Below, in pieces: positions 1-12,100 of a DNA stretch of 64,000 nt. The notes under the pieces are model-generated. The model did no database searches and was not told the DNA's origin. It saw nothing but the letters and a program-made list of their open reading frames with translations. A program made the translations under genes and the position numbers. Every line of letters starts with the position of its first letter. Position 1 is the first letter of the stretch. Location: contig MU404138.1 in NCBI GenBank assembly GCA_022695795.1, forward strand, positions 62,001-126,000. The letters are read 5' to 3'. Origin of the DNA: Biscogniauxia marginata (taxonomy: Eukaryota > Ascomycota > Sordariomycetes > Xylariales > Xylariaceae).

Positions 1-1550
1 CGAGTCAGGATATCACCCAGTCCAGTCTCTAACAACTTGATGAGTTTATGCTTATCAGTACAATTGATAGCACTCTCACATAATATTGCGATGTTGTGAC
101 TGGAGCAAGACAACGTGGTGAGCAGGTATCTGCAATGATTGGATCGTGCAACGATATGCTCAGCACCACCCTAGCCGTGTGAGGCCAATTCTTGTGTTTT
201 ACTTCCACCGAGACGCACATATGTGCCGGTTGCATTTCTGATCTTTAGCGCAATTTTCACGGTCCTAGCTACTCAACGGGTAAGACGGGTAAGAAGGCCA
301 ACTTATTAGCAGACGCCTGATGCTGAAGTCAGACCACGGTAACAGCCTTGGAGATAATAAGCGCATGAGATACTGATATGAATATTACAGGTTGGCTATT
401 CCCGCTTCCGGCCCCGATGTTGCATCCGGACACATTACGGGATCGCGTCGGACGGGAGCGAAGTTTTCATGTTGCTATTGGTGGCAATCACAATAGCGAC
501 TAAAATAGTACATATTCTGTCTCCATGTACCATGTGAGAGTCAGACTCGTTATGCATGCCATTGAGTTATAATGCACCGATGCTCAAGTACGTAGATTCC
601 AGAGCACAATAGTCTCCCAGGCAGGAGGATGATTGATGATCAGACTTGAGAGTAGTTGTAGGGACCTGTAGAGCCATGTTTCACAAAGCTGACAATGATG
701 ACTTGACTTAATAGATGTTATATTGCTGACCGCTTGATCCTCGTTGCTGTTCTTCAATCATAGTATGAAAAAAAGTTGTTTATGCAGTAAACCTGTTCAT
801 TTGAAGGACGTAGGCAGGCGCCATATTAAGAGGTTGACAGAGTGTTTCGCGCACACTGCAACTAGAATTCGGCTTATGCTGCCGAATTTGAGACCAGGCA
901 ATAGGAAAGGTATCCCGTATTTAGTAAACCTGTATATTGGTCGTTTGACCATGACGGCTTGCTCCTCAAGTGGAGACTAGATATCTTCGGAGCGTTCTAA
1001 TAAGTCTATTGCGTTCCTTATTCCCGGACTGAGGTCGGCGATAAGTCATTATAAATTCAACTCTATGCGGGTTTCGACCCGTAACCGCCGCCGGGACCTA
1101 TAGTTGAACGGTCCCGGTGCGGGGGGTAATTTTTATACTTTCTTAGAAGAATGTAAAATGCTATGCAGTGCTAAATTAGTTCGATCTACTTGCTTATCCA
1201 TCTTATGCTATACCCCCCACGAGCCTATGAAATCCCATCATGACTAACCTTTTAGCTTCAAATTCGCTAGATCCCCACTGCGGAACGTTCATGCCGATGC
1301 GGCAGACCCGATGATATGACACAGAGGACTCTGATAGACAAGAGAGAAGTTCCCAGAACTTGCGGTAAGGCGAAAGTGGCCCTGACTCTGGAGGTGCTAG
1401 GACTACTGCTAGACCTGGATCGTTTGTTTTGACTCTGACCCTTATATAACAAATAGTTTATTGCTGTCAATATAAACTGGACTTATTGCTTCCTCTGTCG
1501 AGCTCAAACCTTTCACGCTCGTGAAACCGAACATATTAGATCCTGCGAAA
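1..1550. other. Gene-free upstream stretch
   Basis: I see no convincing coding region here. Only short, compositionally unremarkable reading frames occur on either strand and none matches a family I recognise. The one structured element is a GC-rich hairpin at 1085-1122. The last few hundred bases should include the promoter of the aminotransferase gene. Confidence 0.6.
1085..1122. other. GC-rich hairpin
   Basis: The arm at 1085-1098 pairs with 1110-1122 around an 11-nt loop, with one bulged base. A smaller inverted repeat (CGGGT...ACCCG) lies just upstream at about 1068-1081. The surroundings are AT-rich, so the pair stands out. It could be the remnant of a small transposon or an RNA structure; no tRNA fold can be completed around it. 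Confidence 0.4.
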
Positions 1551-2851
1551 ATGACTCCATCTGCTGTCCTAATCCACGATGAGGTCCAACAGGGCTCCGA
1601 TCTAATGGCTGCGACAACGGCCAAGAAGCGTGCTGCAGCAGAGTCCGACTACCAGCCCCCTCTCAGACCTCTTGACGCCTCGGCCTTGAAAGTAACATTA
1701 ACCCAGAACCCCCGCCCCGTGCCAGAGGTTGACGACCCCGTATACGACTCCTGCAATGTCTGCACAGATCATATGATTACTGCTGTCTGGAATAGCAATA
1801 CCGGATGGCATGCCCCCGAGTTGAAGCCGTACGGTCCCTTCTCGCTCATGCCAACCGCTTCCGTCCTGCATTACGGAACTGAATGTTTCGAGGGGCTGAA
1901 AGCATATCGTGGATATGACGGCAAGCTGCGTCTCTTCCGACCCGATTGTAATGCAAGGCGCATGGTTGCTTCTGCGCTCCGTGTCGGCCTGCCAGCCTTC
2001 GATTCAGCCGAGCTGGAGAAGCTCATTATCAAGATCATGGAGGTTGACGGAGCCAGGTGGCTTCCCAAGTCACGACCTGGCCAATTCCTCTACCTGCGAC
2101 CGGCTTTGATTGGCAGCAATCCTGGCCTTGGTGTGGCAGCACCGACAGAGGCGACGTTGTTCATCATTTCTGTTTGCTTCCCCCAGATGGATACCATCTC
2201 TGGTGGCATTTCACTACTAGCCAGCGAGGACGACATGGTAAGAGCTTGGCCTGGAGGCTATGGCTATGCTAAGGTCGGTGGAAACTACGCGGGTTCTCTT
2301 GTGGCCCAAGCCGAGGCTTCAAAACAAGGTTTCACTCAGGTTCTGTGGCTTATGGACGACGAGCGCAAGGTCACAGAGGCTGGGGCGAGCAATTTCATGG
2401 TCGTTTGGAGGACCAAGGAAGGAAAGCTGCAACTGATTACGGCACCGCTGGAGGATAAGATCATCCTAGACGGAGTGACCCGACGGAGCGTTCTACAGTT
2501 AGCCACTGACCGGCTGTCGTCGCCTAACGGAGATTTGGAGCCTTTAGAGGTGGTTGAGAAGTGGTTTACGATGGAAGAACTGCTTGAGGCTTACCAAGAG
2601 GGACGTTTCTTGGAAGCTTTCGCTGTGGGAACAGCGGTAAGTACGCACTCAAATACGCACGCGGACTATACTAAGAAGAACAGTGGTTTGTCGGCACCGT
2701 CTCTCGAATCAGGGCTGGAAACAATGAGATTATCTTGCCTGAAACTGTCAAGTACGCTTCACAACTCAAGACGTGGCTTCGTAACATAATGTACGGCGAG
2801 GAGGCCCACGAATGGGGCGTTGTAGTTGAGGAGAGACCTGCTCTTACTTAA
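1551..2851 (+). CDS. Branched-chain amino-acid aminotransferase (PLP fold type IV)
   Basis: The enzyme transaminates leucine, isoleucine and valine with 2-oxoglutarate using PLP. Exons are 1551-2636 and 2684-2851; the 47-nt intron has donor GTAAGT and a CTAAG-type branch point, and both exon ends are phase 0. The 417-residue product carries the family blocks GPFSLMP, LHYGTECFEGLKAYRG, FLYLRPALIG and GGNYAG, with the Schiff-base lysine at about residue 241, followed by EAGASNFMVV. The second exon supplies the conserved end (TWLRNIMYG, EWGVVVEE). I start at the ATG at 1551 (A at -3); an in-frame ATG at 1605 is an alternative. No clear mitochondrial presequence is present, so it may be a cytosolic or pathway-specific paralogue. 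The next gene is convergent and unrelated. Confidence 0.92.
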
Positions 2852-3678
2852 AGTCAGGGTTGTTCTAAATAGTCTGAAGAGTATGAGGTGGCTTTTGAAC
2901 AGAGAGACAAATGGACTAATAACAGTTATGTGGACGTGACTGATGAAGGGCGCAGTTAAGGAAACGACCATAGGTTTCTAGCAACTATCGATGCGCTTCC
3001 GTGCAACAGTCAAATGTAGTAAATAGACAGAAGTTGAGCGGAGCGTCGGAGATAGACCAGGATGAAGCAATGGGCGGGCGTACGTTTTTATGGAAGCCCC
3101 TTGGGTATTGGGAGCTTGAATGCGATATACCATTTTAACACCATACTTGCGCCCTAACTTATCTTAGTTCTGTAATCCTCCAGCCTTCCCAAGCTTAATC
3201 GAGTTGGTAGATAATCGCAAAGCCTTCCTGAGTCTTGAAGATAGGTTGTTATATATTAAAAGTTTCACAAAAATCCTAAATATGCTTGTTAAGACAGTCG
3301 TTTATTTATGAAGAGGTAGATAAGGATGTTTAAAAATATGATAGGTATTATGATAAGTATTATGATAATAATTGTAGGCTTTCAAATACAAGCGATGGAT
3401 TCCGTAAGATTTATGATCTTGACGCAGTTGTGGAAGTCAGTTTATTTTCTATCTTATATTCATTATTAAGTTCTGATATTGACTTTAAAACCTGTTGTGG
3501 CTAGGCTAGCCTGTTAACTTATAATATACCTAGGTATGCACTTGTCTAAGCTAATTGTATGACTACTTGAAAAAATATTATCCCTGAGTTACCTGTATTA
3601 CAAGGCGAGTAAAAGTACTAACGAATCGTGATGGGAATAAAATATGAAAATATGCAATGCGATTCGAGGAAGTCCATA
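2852..3678. other. AT-rich intergenic stretch
   Basis: No gene is seen. From about 3240 to 3660 the sequence is very AT-rich with runs such as TATTATGATAA repeated near 3340-3370, which fits old RIP-mutated or simply non-coding DNA between two convergent genes. Confidence 0.5.
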
Positions 3679-4771
3679 TCAATACTGTTCTTGTTTCAGT
3701 TCATAAACTTCTGTCCAAAGGAAGTCCATTTGGTGATCCTGGGACCCGAGCTCCACGACTAAAGTATCCGACGATGTGATCTCAACGACAGGGTTGGAGT
3801 CGATTTCCGATGTATCTTTCTGCCCGGGCAACTCTGAGATTACGTTGCAAGGTAGCTCGGCTTTTGTATAAAATCCGTGATGAGCATCCGATTTTTCGTC
3901 TCCGTGGCTCGTCGCTGTAGCATAAGGGCCTTCGGACCCTTCATTATCATGCCGATTCTTAGAACGTCGGCGCCACACAAAATATGCCCCGGTAGCCAAC
4001 ATGAGTGACCCTAGGATAACGCCTATAATAATGCCAACAATTTGGCTAGTACCAGATGACTTTGCGCCGGTCGAACTAATAGATCCCGTCGGAATGGTCG
4101 ACTCGGCCAGTGTGGTGCTATCCTGCAAAGGAAACACGGGGTGTATAGCTCTTAGGTAAATTAGATTTGGCTACATAGATAGTGCTGTGGCAGATAGTAC
4201 GTATGGCGTATATGTCGCTGTATTTTCTCTAAGATATAGGATATCAGAAATGGTGATCTGACTTGTACAAACCCGCGTAGGGGTCACGCGGGCCATAAAT
4301 GAATGTTCCCAGGCATCGCCAGGGCAAAAAAAGCTCTCCGGACAACACCATTTCCGTGTCATAATCTGATTTCCAGCAGGATATGGTCTTTGCGCACCCA
4401 ACCGACCATCCGCTCATACAGGCGGTGCCTGGGAACGCTGTTGTGACGACGTCGTCTGAGAAGATAGGACCTAGTTAATATTTGTAGCTCTTGGGATGTT
4501 TGCGGGGTGTCTCACCTCATGTACCCGTAGCGCTATATATTTGCGAGTAATCAGATGGATAGCACTCATTCCAGTAGAAAAGCGGTGTACAGGAACCATT
4601 CTTATCATCAAGGCCTCCTGCGTAGCAATTGAAGTCATTAGGATGGCCGGGGCACCATACTTGTGTACTTTTACACTGTTCGGAAGCTACCGGAAGAGGC
4701 AGGAATGGAGTAATCTGCGTAGGTAACGAGGACCCTGACGCAGACTGAGATGGGGCCAAAGTAGAATTCAT
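3679..4771 (-). CDS. Cys-rich single-pass membrane protein, apparently frameshifted
   Basis: Read on the minus strand in three exons: 4525-4771, 4201-4455 and 3679-4122. The introns are 69 and 78 nt, with donors GTACAT and GTACTA. The ectodomain has many cysteines (WCPGHP, TACMSGWS, KWCCPESFFC) and Ser/Thr-rich stretches. It is followed by one membrane helix (VGIIIGVILGSLMLATGAYF) and a basic WRRRSKNRH stop-transfer, then an acidic cytoplasmic tail. This is the layout of a common fungal surface-protein type of unknown role. The total exon length is not divisible by three. Within exon 2 the frame changes by one base between about 4391 and 4412, after the CMSGWS block. No N-terminal signal peptide is visible, so an upstream exon could be missing. 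It is either a recent pseudogene or a base error. Confidence 0.6.
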
Positions 4772-5267
4772 TCTACTTTAAAGAACTTGTGCTAATATAT
4801 GTGAACTTGATATGTAGATGACTCTAGAAAGCCACAGGGCGAAGTGAGCATATAGTTATGTCGGTGCAGCTACAATTGAGATGGAAAACACTTTACAGGT
4901 GATGAGAGAGAGAGAAAATAAGGTAGAATACAAGGCAGATTAGAACTTCAACAGGCCCCAAGGAATTCGCTGTGATTAGAGGCTGTAAGTAGGCGCCGAC
5001 ATAAGGCATCGATTTTTGCACATCTACGTAGTCTATTATACATAATGCGTCCACCAATTTACCATCAATATCATTTTTAAGGCAATGGTGTAGTCAAACT
5101 CGGGGCCAAAATGCCGAGAAAACCAGGGGCTACCGTGTCTCGCAGTGTTCTACAACAGCAGTAGTTTAACAAAAGGCATTTATCACGATGCATACCTCGA
5201 TGATATGTGATAATGTGGTTGTTACGCAAAGAGTCGTAACTTGAGATCTACGGATGCACTGTCTTTC

Positions 5268-5304
<37 letters not shown>

Positions 5305-6691
5305 ACACACACACACTCACACATATATATATAGAAACGTTGTCTCACGAAACCCCTGTACCACTTGTCTTTTTCGCCGCCGTAATCCTCCGCCCGAGGG
5401 AGCTATAGGTTACTATTAGCAATGATATTAAGGGTATTAGCTTGAATTGCGGGGAATTCCTTTAAATTGCCTCGCAGACTACTTGCAGTTGTGCAAGCAC
5501 TTAAACAGGGGCTAGATGCATGGATTAATTCCTAGATAGCGGGTGCACTATCTAATGGTGTGGGTGGCGTTTCACTGCGCCGCTATAGATTGTGTGATAT
5601 ATAGGTAAGGAGTGGTCAGCAATACATGTATATATACATGTATATTTAGGAGAAGGGCCATCTATCTGTACCCAATAGGTAGATAACTGTAAGTATCGCA
5701 TACTTTAGTAAGCCGGAGCGAAAAGAAACTATATACAATCTGTGCGCATGGGCTGCGAGGTGGGGCACGGGTACAAAGATGACGGGTTGGCGTCAGCTCT
5801 CAGCCTGAACCTCTTCGTGGCTAATATGTAGCTGCTGAGAATCTGTGGTCGCAAATCCAAGTGATGCAACTGATCTTCTGGTGTGTAAGGTAGGCCTGTT
5901 CCTTCTCTAAGGTTTCGAGAAGGAGCTCTCTAATGCCCATCCTTCTTGCTACCAACGCCTATTCATGGATCGGATAACCAGCGGCTTCGGAATCAAACGT
6001 CCCTAAACTAGGAGTACTATAGGAGACGGTTTTCTGGTATTGATGTAAAATACTTTTTTATGAAATATAAAGATATGAAGATTAGTTTAAACAACAACAT
6101 TTCATTTTACTGTCATATCGTTTCAGATATTTAATCATTTATTCGGAACAGTTTATTGCTGTTGAGCTGTGTGGTCTGTTGTTAGCCTTGCCCCTGATCA
6201 GAAATCTATCATTGCCTCACAGCCGCATAATCGCGCGGCTTAACCGAGTCTACGCCGTATTCTATTGTTCCCGAGACTTCGCTAACGCCCAGTTAATTGG
6301 CAACTAGCGATGCCATCAATCTAGGAAGGCAAAATCTCGTCGCCACATTTCCAGTCTCTGCTCACGCTAAAAAAAGAAAAGATGAAATGTCTCATCAGGA
6401 GCCTCCAAATCAAGCAGCATACCCTTCGAACTGGCTTATTATCCTCTGTGTCACTGAATAGTAACAGTGAACAAAAGTACGCCAACTGCTGACAGTTTGT
6501 GAGAAGATCGAGAAGATTAGGATGACCTCAAAAGCTCTATAAGTATATTGCTACTCCTCGCCGAGTCTTCATACAACAAATTTCAACCAGATCATCACAT
6601 TCACAGCTATACACAATACTCACACATATATACCTACACCCAACACACCTTAGTCTCAACTATTCGCATTAGAACTACACTACCAATCGAT
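4772..6691. other. Intergenic stretch with CA microsatellite
   Basis: No gene is seen. It holds a CA microsatellite at 5268-5333 and a short palindromic ACATGTATATATACATGT at about 5624-5641. The 3' end (about 6540-6690) is the likely promoter and 5' UTR of the secreted-protein gene, with CA-rich pyrimidine-poor leader sequence just before its ATG. Confidence 0.5.
5268..5333. repeat. (CA)n microsatellite
   Basis: About 66 bp of CA dinucleotides interrupted by two CTC units and ending in a short TA run. It is expected to be length-polymorphic. Confidence 0.95.
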
Positions 6692-7242
6692 ATGAAGACC
6701 TCATTCGCAGCCATCTTCGCCACAGCCGCTCTGGCTACTTCAGTCCTCGCTAGCCCTCAAAAGCTGAGCCAAGGGGAAATTGTAAGGAGACTTTTGTAAG
6801 TTGTGATACAACCAAATAGAATCCAATCATCGGGGTATACTGACAGACCAAATCTAGTGACGACGACCTCAAGGACGTAGCAGAGGACCTAGACCACTAC
6901 GGCGACAAAGGAACCCGTACCGTACTTGTTGGGGACGGAAAGGGCGGCGCATGTGCCGCCGTGGCCGTCGTCGACGCCCAAAACAAAATCCTCGACAAGG
7001 AGGATCTAGATGACGACGCGAAGGAGAAGTGCGAGAAGCTTACCGGCACGTCTAAGAAGAAGCGGAGCCAAGAAGCCGATGTCCCCGCTGTATTCAGACG
7101 TGCGTGTCCTGCGACAACGCCTTGCTCAGAGGTCAGCGGCGGGAGACTCACTATCCTGTTTAAATACTGCACGGACATGGGTTGCAGTGGATGTGACGAG
7201 GAGACTGCTGGGGGGTATACGACCTACTGGTGTGTCCCTTAA
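6692..7242 (+). CDS. Small secreted Cys-rich protein with Kex2-type processing sites
   Basis: Exons are 6692-6795 and 6858-7242, joined by a 62-nt intron (donor GTAAGT, acceptor TCTAG); the phases agree and give 162 residues. The N-terminus is a clear signal peptide (residues 1-20, ending VLA before SP). A charged, acidic middle part follows, ending in a basic KKKR at about residues 104-107. There is a further RR twelve residues later, directly before the first cysteine of the tail. The C-terminal domain of about 47 residues has six cysteines, including the C-x3-C-x2-C cluster CTDMGCSGC, and ends in WCVP. The plan (signal, pro-region, dibasic cleavage, small disulfide-rich domain) is that of fungal processed secreted peptides. 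I do not recognise the family and assign no activity. Two further cysteines lie in the pro-region. Confidence 0.75.
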
Positions 7243-9108
7243 GTGTGTTGAGCTTGTCATCGGCAACACAGAACAAAAGGGGGACCGAGTCTGGCGGGAG
7301 AGGTGCATCCAGAAACTATAGACAAATTAGCTACGTTCTTTCTGCTTATACATAGACACATTCATTATAAGATTAATCAACCACTTGCCAGCGCAACAAA
7401 GAATACTATTTTTCAGATATACGAAAGTGACTTTCGAGGGCAAGTTACTCGATATTATATGCTAGTAATGCAAAGATATACCGTGGTCAACCAGGATGTC
7501 CCCTTGTGGCCCTCATTCTTTGCTTTTCTAATATATGTGAACTTGGAAGTTCCTGACGTGGATGCCGTGCAGGCTCTTGTTAGATGTGAGTATGATGGCC
7601 TGCCGCGGGATCGGGCTGATGATACTTCAGTCTCTTCAGATGTTGCAATGGAGTCAGCTAAGGCTGATGCACTCGTCTTCGCCGGGTGTAGAGCTGGTAA
7701 AGTAATCGTTGCACGAGAAGACGGTCCTTTTGCACTTGAACACCCTCTTTGTTGCCTGGTCTTCTTTGTATCACTTGTTTCGCTCATCCCTATAGGCCCT
7801 TAACTAAGAAGAGGCTCAATCCTTATTCATAAAATTAAAATCGCAGATACATAACGTAGGTGTATCTGTTGCTGTCGTGGGAACCACCAGCGTATAAAAA
7901 TGTTTTCTGTCACGGCTCAGGTATGGTGTACTCGGATAGGGGGGCCGAACGCTACAGTTACATGTGGAGATTTATGGCCGCTAGATTTGGGGGGCAGCAA
8001 GAGTCGATAAAGCTCGGATGCGGCCAGATTTCAGCCACATATCTATCCATCGTTACAATATATATTATATAGCGTATCCTATTCTAGGCCATGTCTCACG
8101 GAACAGTTACGCAGATGATCATGGGAATATAGAATGTTACCCTTCCATTTTGAAGCTAGAGTTGCATTGACTTCTTTACCGGCTCCTACAAGGCTACAGT
8201 ATCATACAATATACCTACACAATCGGAAAATGCATGTCGGCTTAGATCATAAAATGTGCAAAAGTCATAAATTGTTGCCTTGGAGGCTACCTCAGGTAGT
8301 TCGTCAGCATGCTTTGTATATATTATGGGACTTACATGTTCACAAATTATGCACCGCGATTGCTTTCATGTTCTCCCAACTCTAACCGTGGTGACAATGA
8401 AATAAGCGGCTTCCTATGTCTTGTGCTTCCTAGGTATATTATCCGAGACTGAGTAATTAAGGTGCTACTTATTGGCAGGAAGAGGGCTGTCGGGGTCTAA
8501 GGGTTGAACTCAAGGCTTGGGGGTAGCCTACATACCACCACGGTTTTCATTGGATATAAATAGATCGTAGTCGCCTAAGCGACTTGGGGAGTTCTCTGCC
8601 GACCACTAGCATTTCGATAGCTAGTCTACGCTACATGTATATTGTCTTCAATATGCACTACACCCTCCCTCTCTTGGCAACGGCCGCCCCCTACCGCCTC
8701 GTTGCTAAGGTACCTTTATGGTGACTCGGCGTGTAGATGACGTAGTCCTGTCTGGGCCAAAAGCCTACACTCGAAAGTTTTGAAAATCTGCTCAGTCCAA
8801 GTAGAATTACCATACTAGCAACCTGTTGGACAGCCACTATAGTCGCTTTGTTATTCTTCTCTAATAATAAAACATTGTGCTTGTTTCAGTGATTGTTTTA
8901 AAATATGTCCGAACAAAGAAGTTGAGCATTTCCTGAATAGATGGAACATTGGCATTGTTGCTCTTGTTTAAGAACATACAGCTTGGAGAGAGGGCCTGCG
9001 TATCTCTTAAACATAAAAGTAGGGAATATTTCCACAAGCCATGGGGCTTTTATGCACACCATTATCCAGATTCGCATTGGAAGCAAAAAGAAACCCTAAT
9101 AATCCAAA
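7243..9108. other. Intergenic stretch without a supported gene
   Basis: An uninterrupted 166-codon frame at 7303-7803 (+) overlaps a 110-codon frame at 7455-7787 (-). Neither matches a family I know and the codon use is not decisive, so I call neither. A short inverted repeat (CTTGGCAACG...CGTTGCTAAGG) lies at about 8674-8711. The region from 8880 on leads into the large repeat protein gene. Confidence 0.4.
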
Positions 9109-12100
9109 ATGGCTTGGGACATACCCACGGCCCGCAGGGTCTGGATCTGGTTCCAACTCGTTTTTACTATTTGGGTTTTTTGTGAGAATGTGCCATACAT
9201 GAAGCAATATGGCCCGGCTATCCTCGAAACTCTATGGTTCACCGGTCTCGGCTTCATCAACTACTACTCAAGTCACTACTTCTCCTGGATTATTCGCGGC
9301 TTTCAACGCACCAGCAACAGACTCCCTAGTAAGGCTGCATCTACCGGAGCTATATTTAGCGGATTCACGCTGCCTGGTCTATCTGCCCCTATTCGTACTG
9401 TCACAACTACCACCACAGTTATCATTGAGAGAATTGCCTCAAAGATCGCCGTAAAGATCGCCTCAATTTTATCTAGCGGCAAGTACTGGTTCAAGATTAT
9501 ATTCTCCTCTAGGGCAATCTTTAGCAGAATCAAGATGGCTAACGTATCTGAGCTTGTTACTACTTCTGTCAAGACTTTGGTCAAGGAGGTCGTTTCCAAG
9601 ACAACTTCCGCCACAATTGTTGTTGAGAGAGTCGTATCAAGGATCACTTTAAAGGTCGCCTCAGTTTTGTCTAGCGGAAAGTACTGGTTCAACATATCCG
9701 AGATTGTTATTGCTTTCAAGACTTTCGTCAAGGAGCTAGTTTCTAATGTGTCCAGTAGCAAGCAATGGTATAAGAACCTGACCTCCACCGAAGCTATATC
9801 TGGCGGTGTGAAGCTGCCTGACTCATCTGAACCTGTTTCCACTGTTACCAAAACTGTGGTCGAGCAGATCATTTCCAAGGAGATCGTTTCCAACACGTCT
9901 AGCGGTAAGCCTTGGTACAAGAACCTGTTCTCTAATCAATCTCTACATAACGGGACCAAAGACACATCTGCGCCTGTTTCCATTGTCACCGAGACTGTGG
10001 TTGAGGAGATAATTTCGAACAAGGTCATTTCTAGCACGTCTAGTGGTGCACCATGGTACAAGGACTTGTTCTCTGATCAATCTCTATATGATGGGATCAA
10101 AGACACACCTAGACCCATTTCTACTACTACTGCCAAGACTGTCGAAGAGATCACCTCTGAAGTATCTATTAGCGAGCCGTGGTACAGCAGACTGCCCTCC
10201 CCTGAAGCTCTGTTTAGCGGGATCAAGCTGCCTAACAATTATGAATCTGTTAGTAATGCCACGAAGAAAGCCGAGGAGGCCGTCTCTAAAGTATCCAGTG
10301 GCGTGCCATGGTACATGAGTCTATTCCCCACGACTACCGTCGTTGAAGAAGTCTACCCTTTGGCTCCAGAGAATAGCTCCATCTCGTCAATGCAAGACGT
10401 AGTACACGAAGTAGCGAACTCCTCCAACATCACGTCCATGCAAGATATGACACAGGAACTGACGAACTCCACCATAGTCACGAACTCTTCATTGAGCAAC
10501 TTCGTAGACCGTATGTTCGCTCGGTTAGTCGAGATCTTTGCGGCTGCCCTTAGTAATGCAGAGGATTTCGTCAAGCTAAGACTAGCCCCTTTGAAACTGA
10601 CGAACCTCACTGGACTCTTCGAGTATGGGAACTTCACGAATAACACGTATGGTATCCTCACTCAGCCGATCGAGACTTTGGGGCTTGCCTTTGGTAATGT
10701 CAGGAACTTCCTCAATTCAACGTCAATCCCCTTAATGAACTTCAGTAGAGTTTTTGACTTTGGAAATTTCACGAATGATACTAACGATGCCACTACCACG
10801 ACCAGATTCACGTCCGATCCTGCTGTTTTCAAGCCACAGGATTTCGTCGTCGACAGCAGTGTATTGTTGAACAATTTCAATGCATTCGCGGAGGTTTTCT
10901 ATCCAGAGATCGAGCTTGAGCCAATTGACCTCAGCCCGTACACAGCTCTCATACCTAAAGACGGGATACCTGAGAGTGTATCGGAATTCGCCAATCCTTC
11001 GACTTCAACGACAGCAGAATTATCCGATCCCCTTTTCACGTCATCTAGACCAGAGCCACTTGACGAGCCCCTCGACAAGCCCCTTGAACAGTCAGTTGAA
11101 CAACCCCTTGAACAACCCCTTGAACAACCCCTTGAACAACCCCTTGAACAACCCCTTGACGAGCCACTTGAACAGTCACTTGAACAGCCCCTTGAACAAC
11201 CCCTTGAACAGCCACTTGATGGGACATTTGACGAGCCAATTGACGTCCAGTCGTGGTGGCATCGTTATCTTGAGAGTGGAGCCGATGCGTCCAAGGACGA
11301 GAAACCCACAAGCGAACCGGTTCTTGCTGAGGAACTTACAAACGAACCGGTACTTCCTGACCTACCCGCAACATCAGAGCCGGCTGGTCCTCGTCCTATT
11401 GAGCTGCCCGTAAACAGCGATGACATCTCCTCAAACGATAACACCCACGATCCTGTGGAGCCTGTGGAGCTACCTGTCATTAGCGACGGCGGCATCTCTT
11501 CAAGCGACGACACCTTCGATCCTCCTGTGAAACCCACTGATGCCGCCGACGTCGCCGACGTAGTGGACGGGGAGTCTGAGTTTAAGCCCGAAAACACAAC
11601 CCAGCTCCCAGTATCTCCTACTACAGGGCCCCAGACACGGAAGCCTTCAAGCTGGATAGCCAAGATGATAACGCATCTCAACACTGCCGGTGCATTCTTG
11701 ATAGCCGCCCTTATGTTTCCGCCGGTCGCTGTTCTGATTGCTGATGCTCTATACCTGGGCGTCCAGTATTTAGGTCAGGATTACACTCTAGCTTTCCATG
11801 GGCGACGCAGCCGAATTTCGTTCGACCTCCTTTATACGGCATCGGTTATCCCCACTTGTATCACGGCCTTGTTTGTCTACTCGGTGTCTTACCTCTGGAA
11901 GTTAGGCTGTGAAGAGGCCCTATCGCTGTCTCTTCGGGCAATAGCCTACATTGTCGCCTCGGTCACCTGCTACCTCTTTTACGTTGTCATTCGCGACTGG
12001 TTCGATTCTCTCGTTGACATTTTCACCGTCTTCGATGAGATTGAACAAGCCGACGCCACTACCTTTGATTCCCAGGACATCCACGTCTTCCTTCTACCGG

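Noticed and set aside
1065..1085. tRNA-like GGGTTTCGACCC segment
   Set aside because: The rest of a cloverleaf (acceptor, D and anticodon arms) cannot be built around it.
5268..5333. CRISPR-like or regulatory array
   Set aside because: It is a plain CA microsatellite; no spacer-repeat structure is present anywhere in the window.
7303..7803. Overlapping long frames on both strands (166 and 110 codons)
   Set aside because: Neither has a recognised domain, good start context or consistent codon use; they overlap each other and abut the secreted-protein gene's 3' end.
9303..9920. 205-codon antisense frame in the repeat protein gene
   Set aside because: It arises from the internal repeats of the 1063-codon gene and itself repeats the same units.
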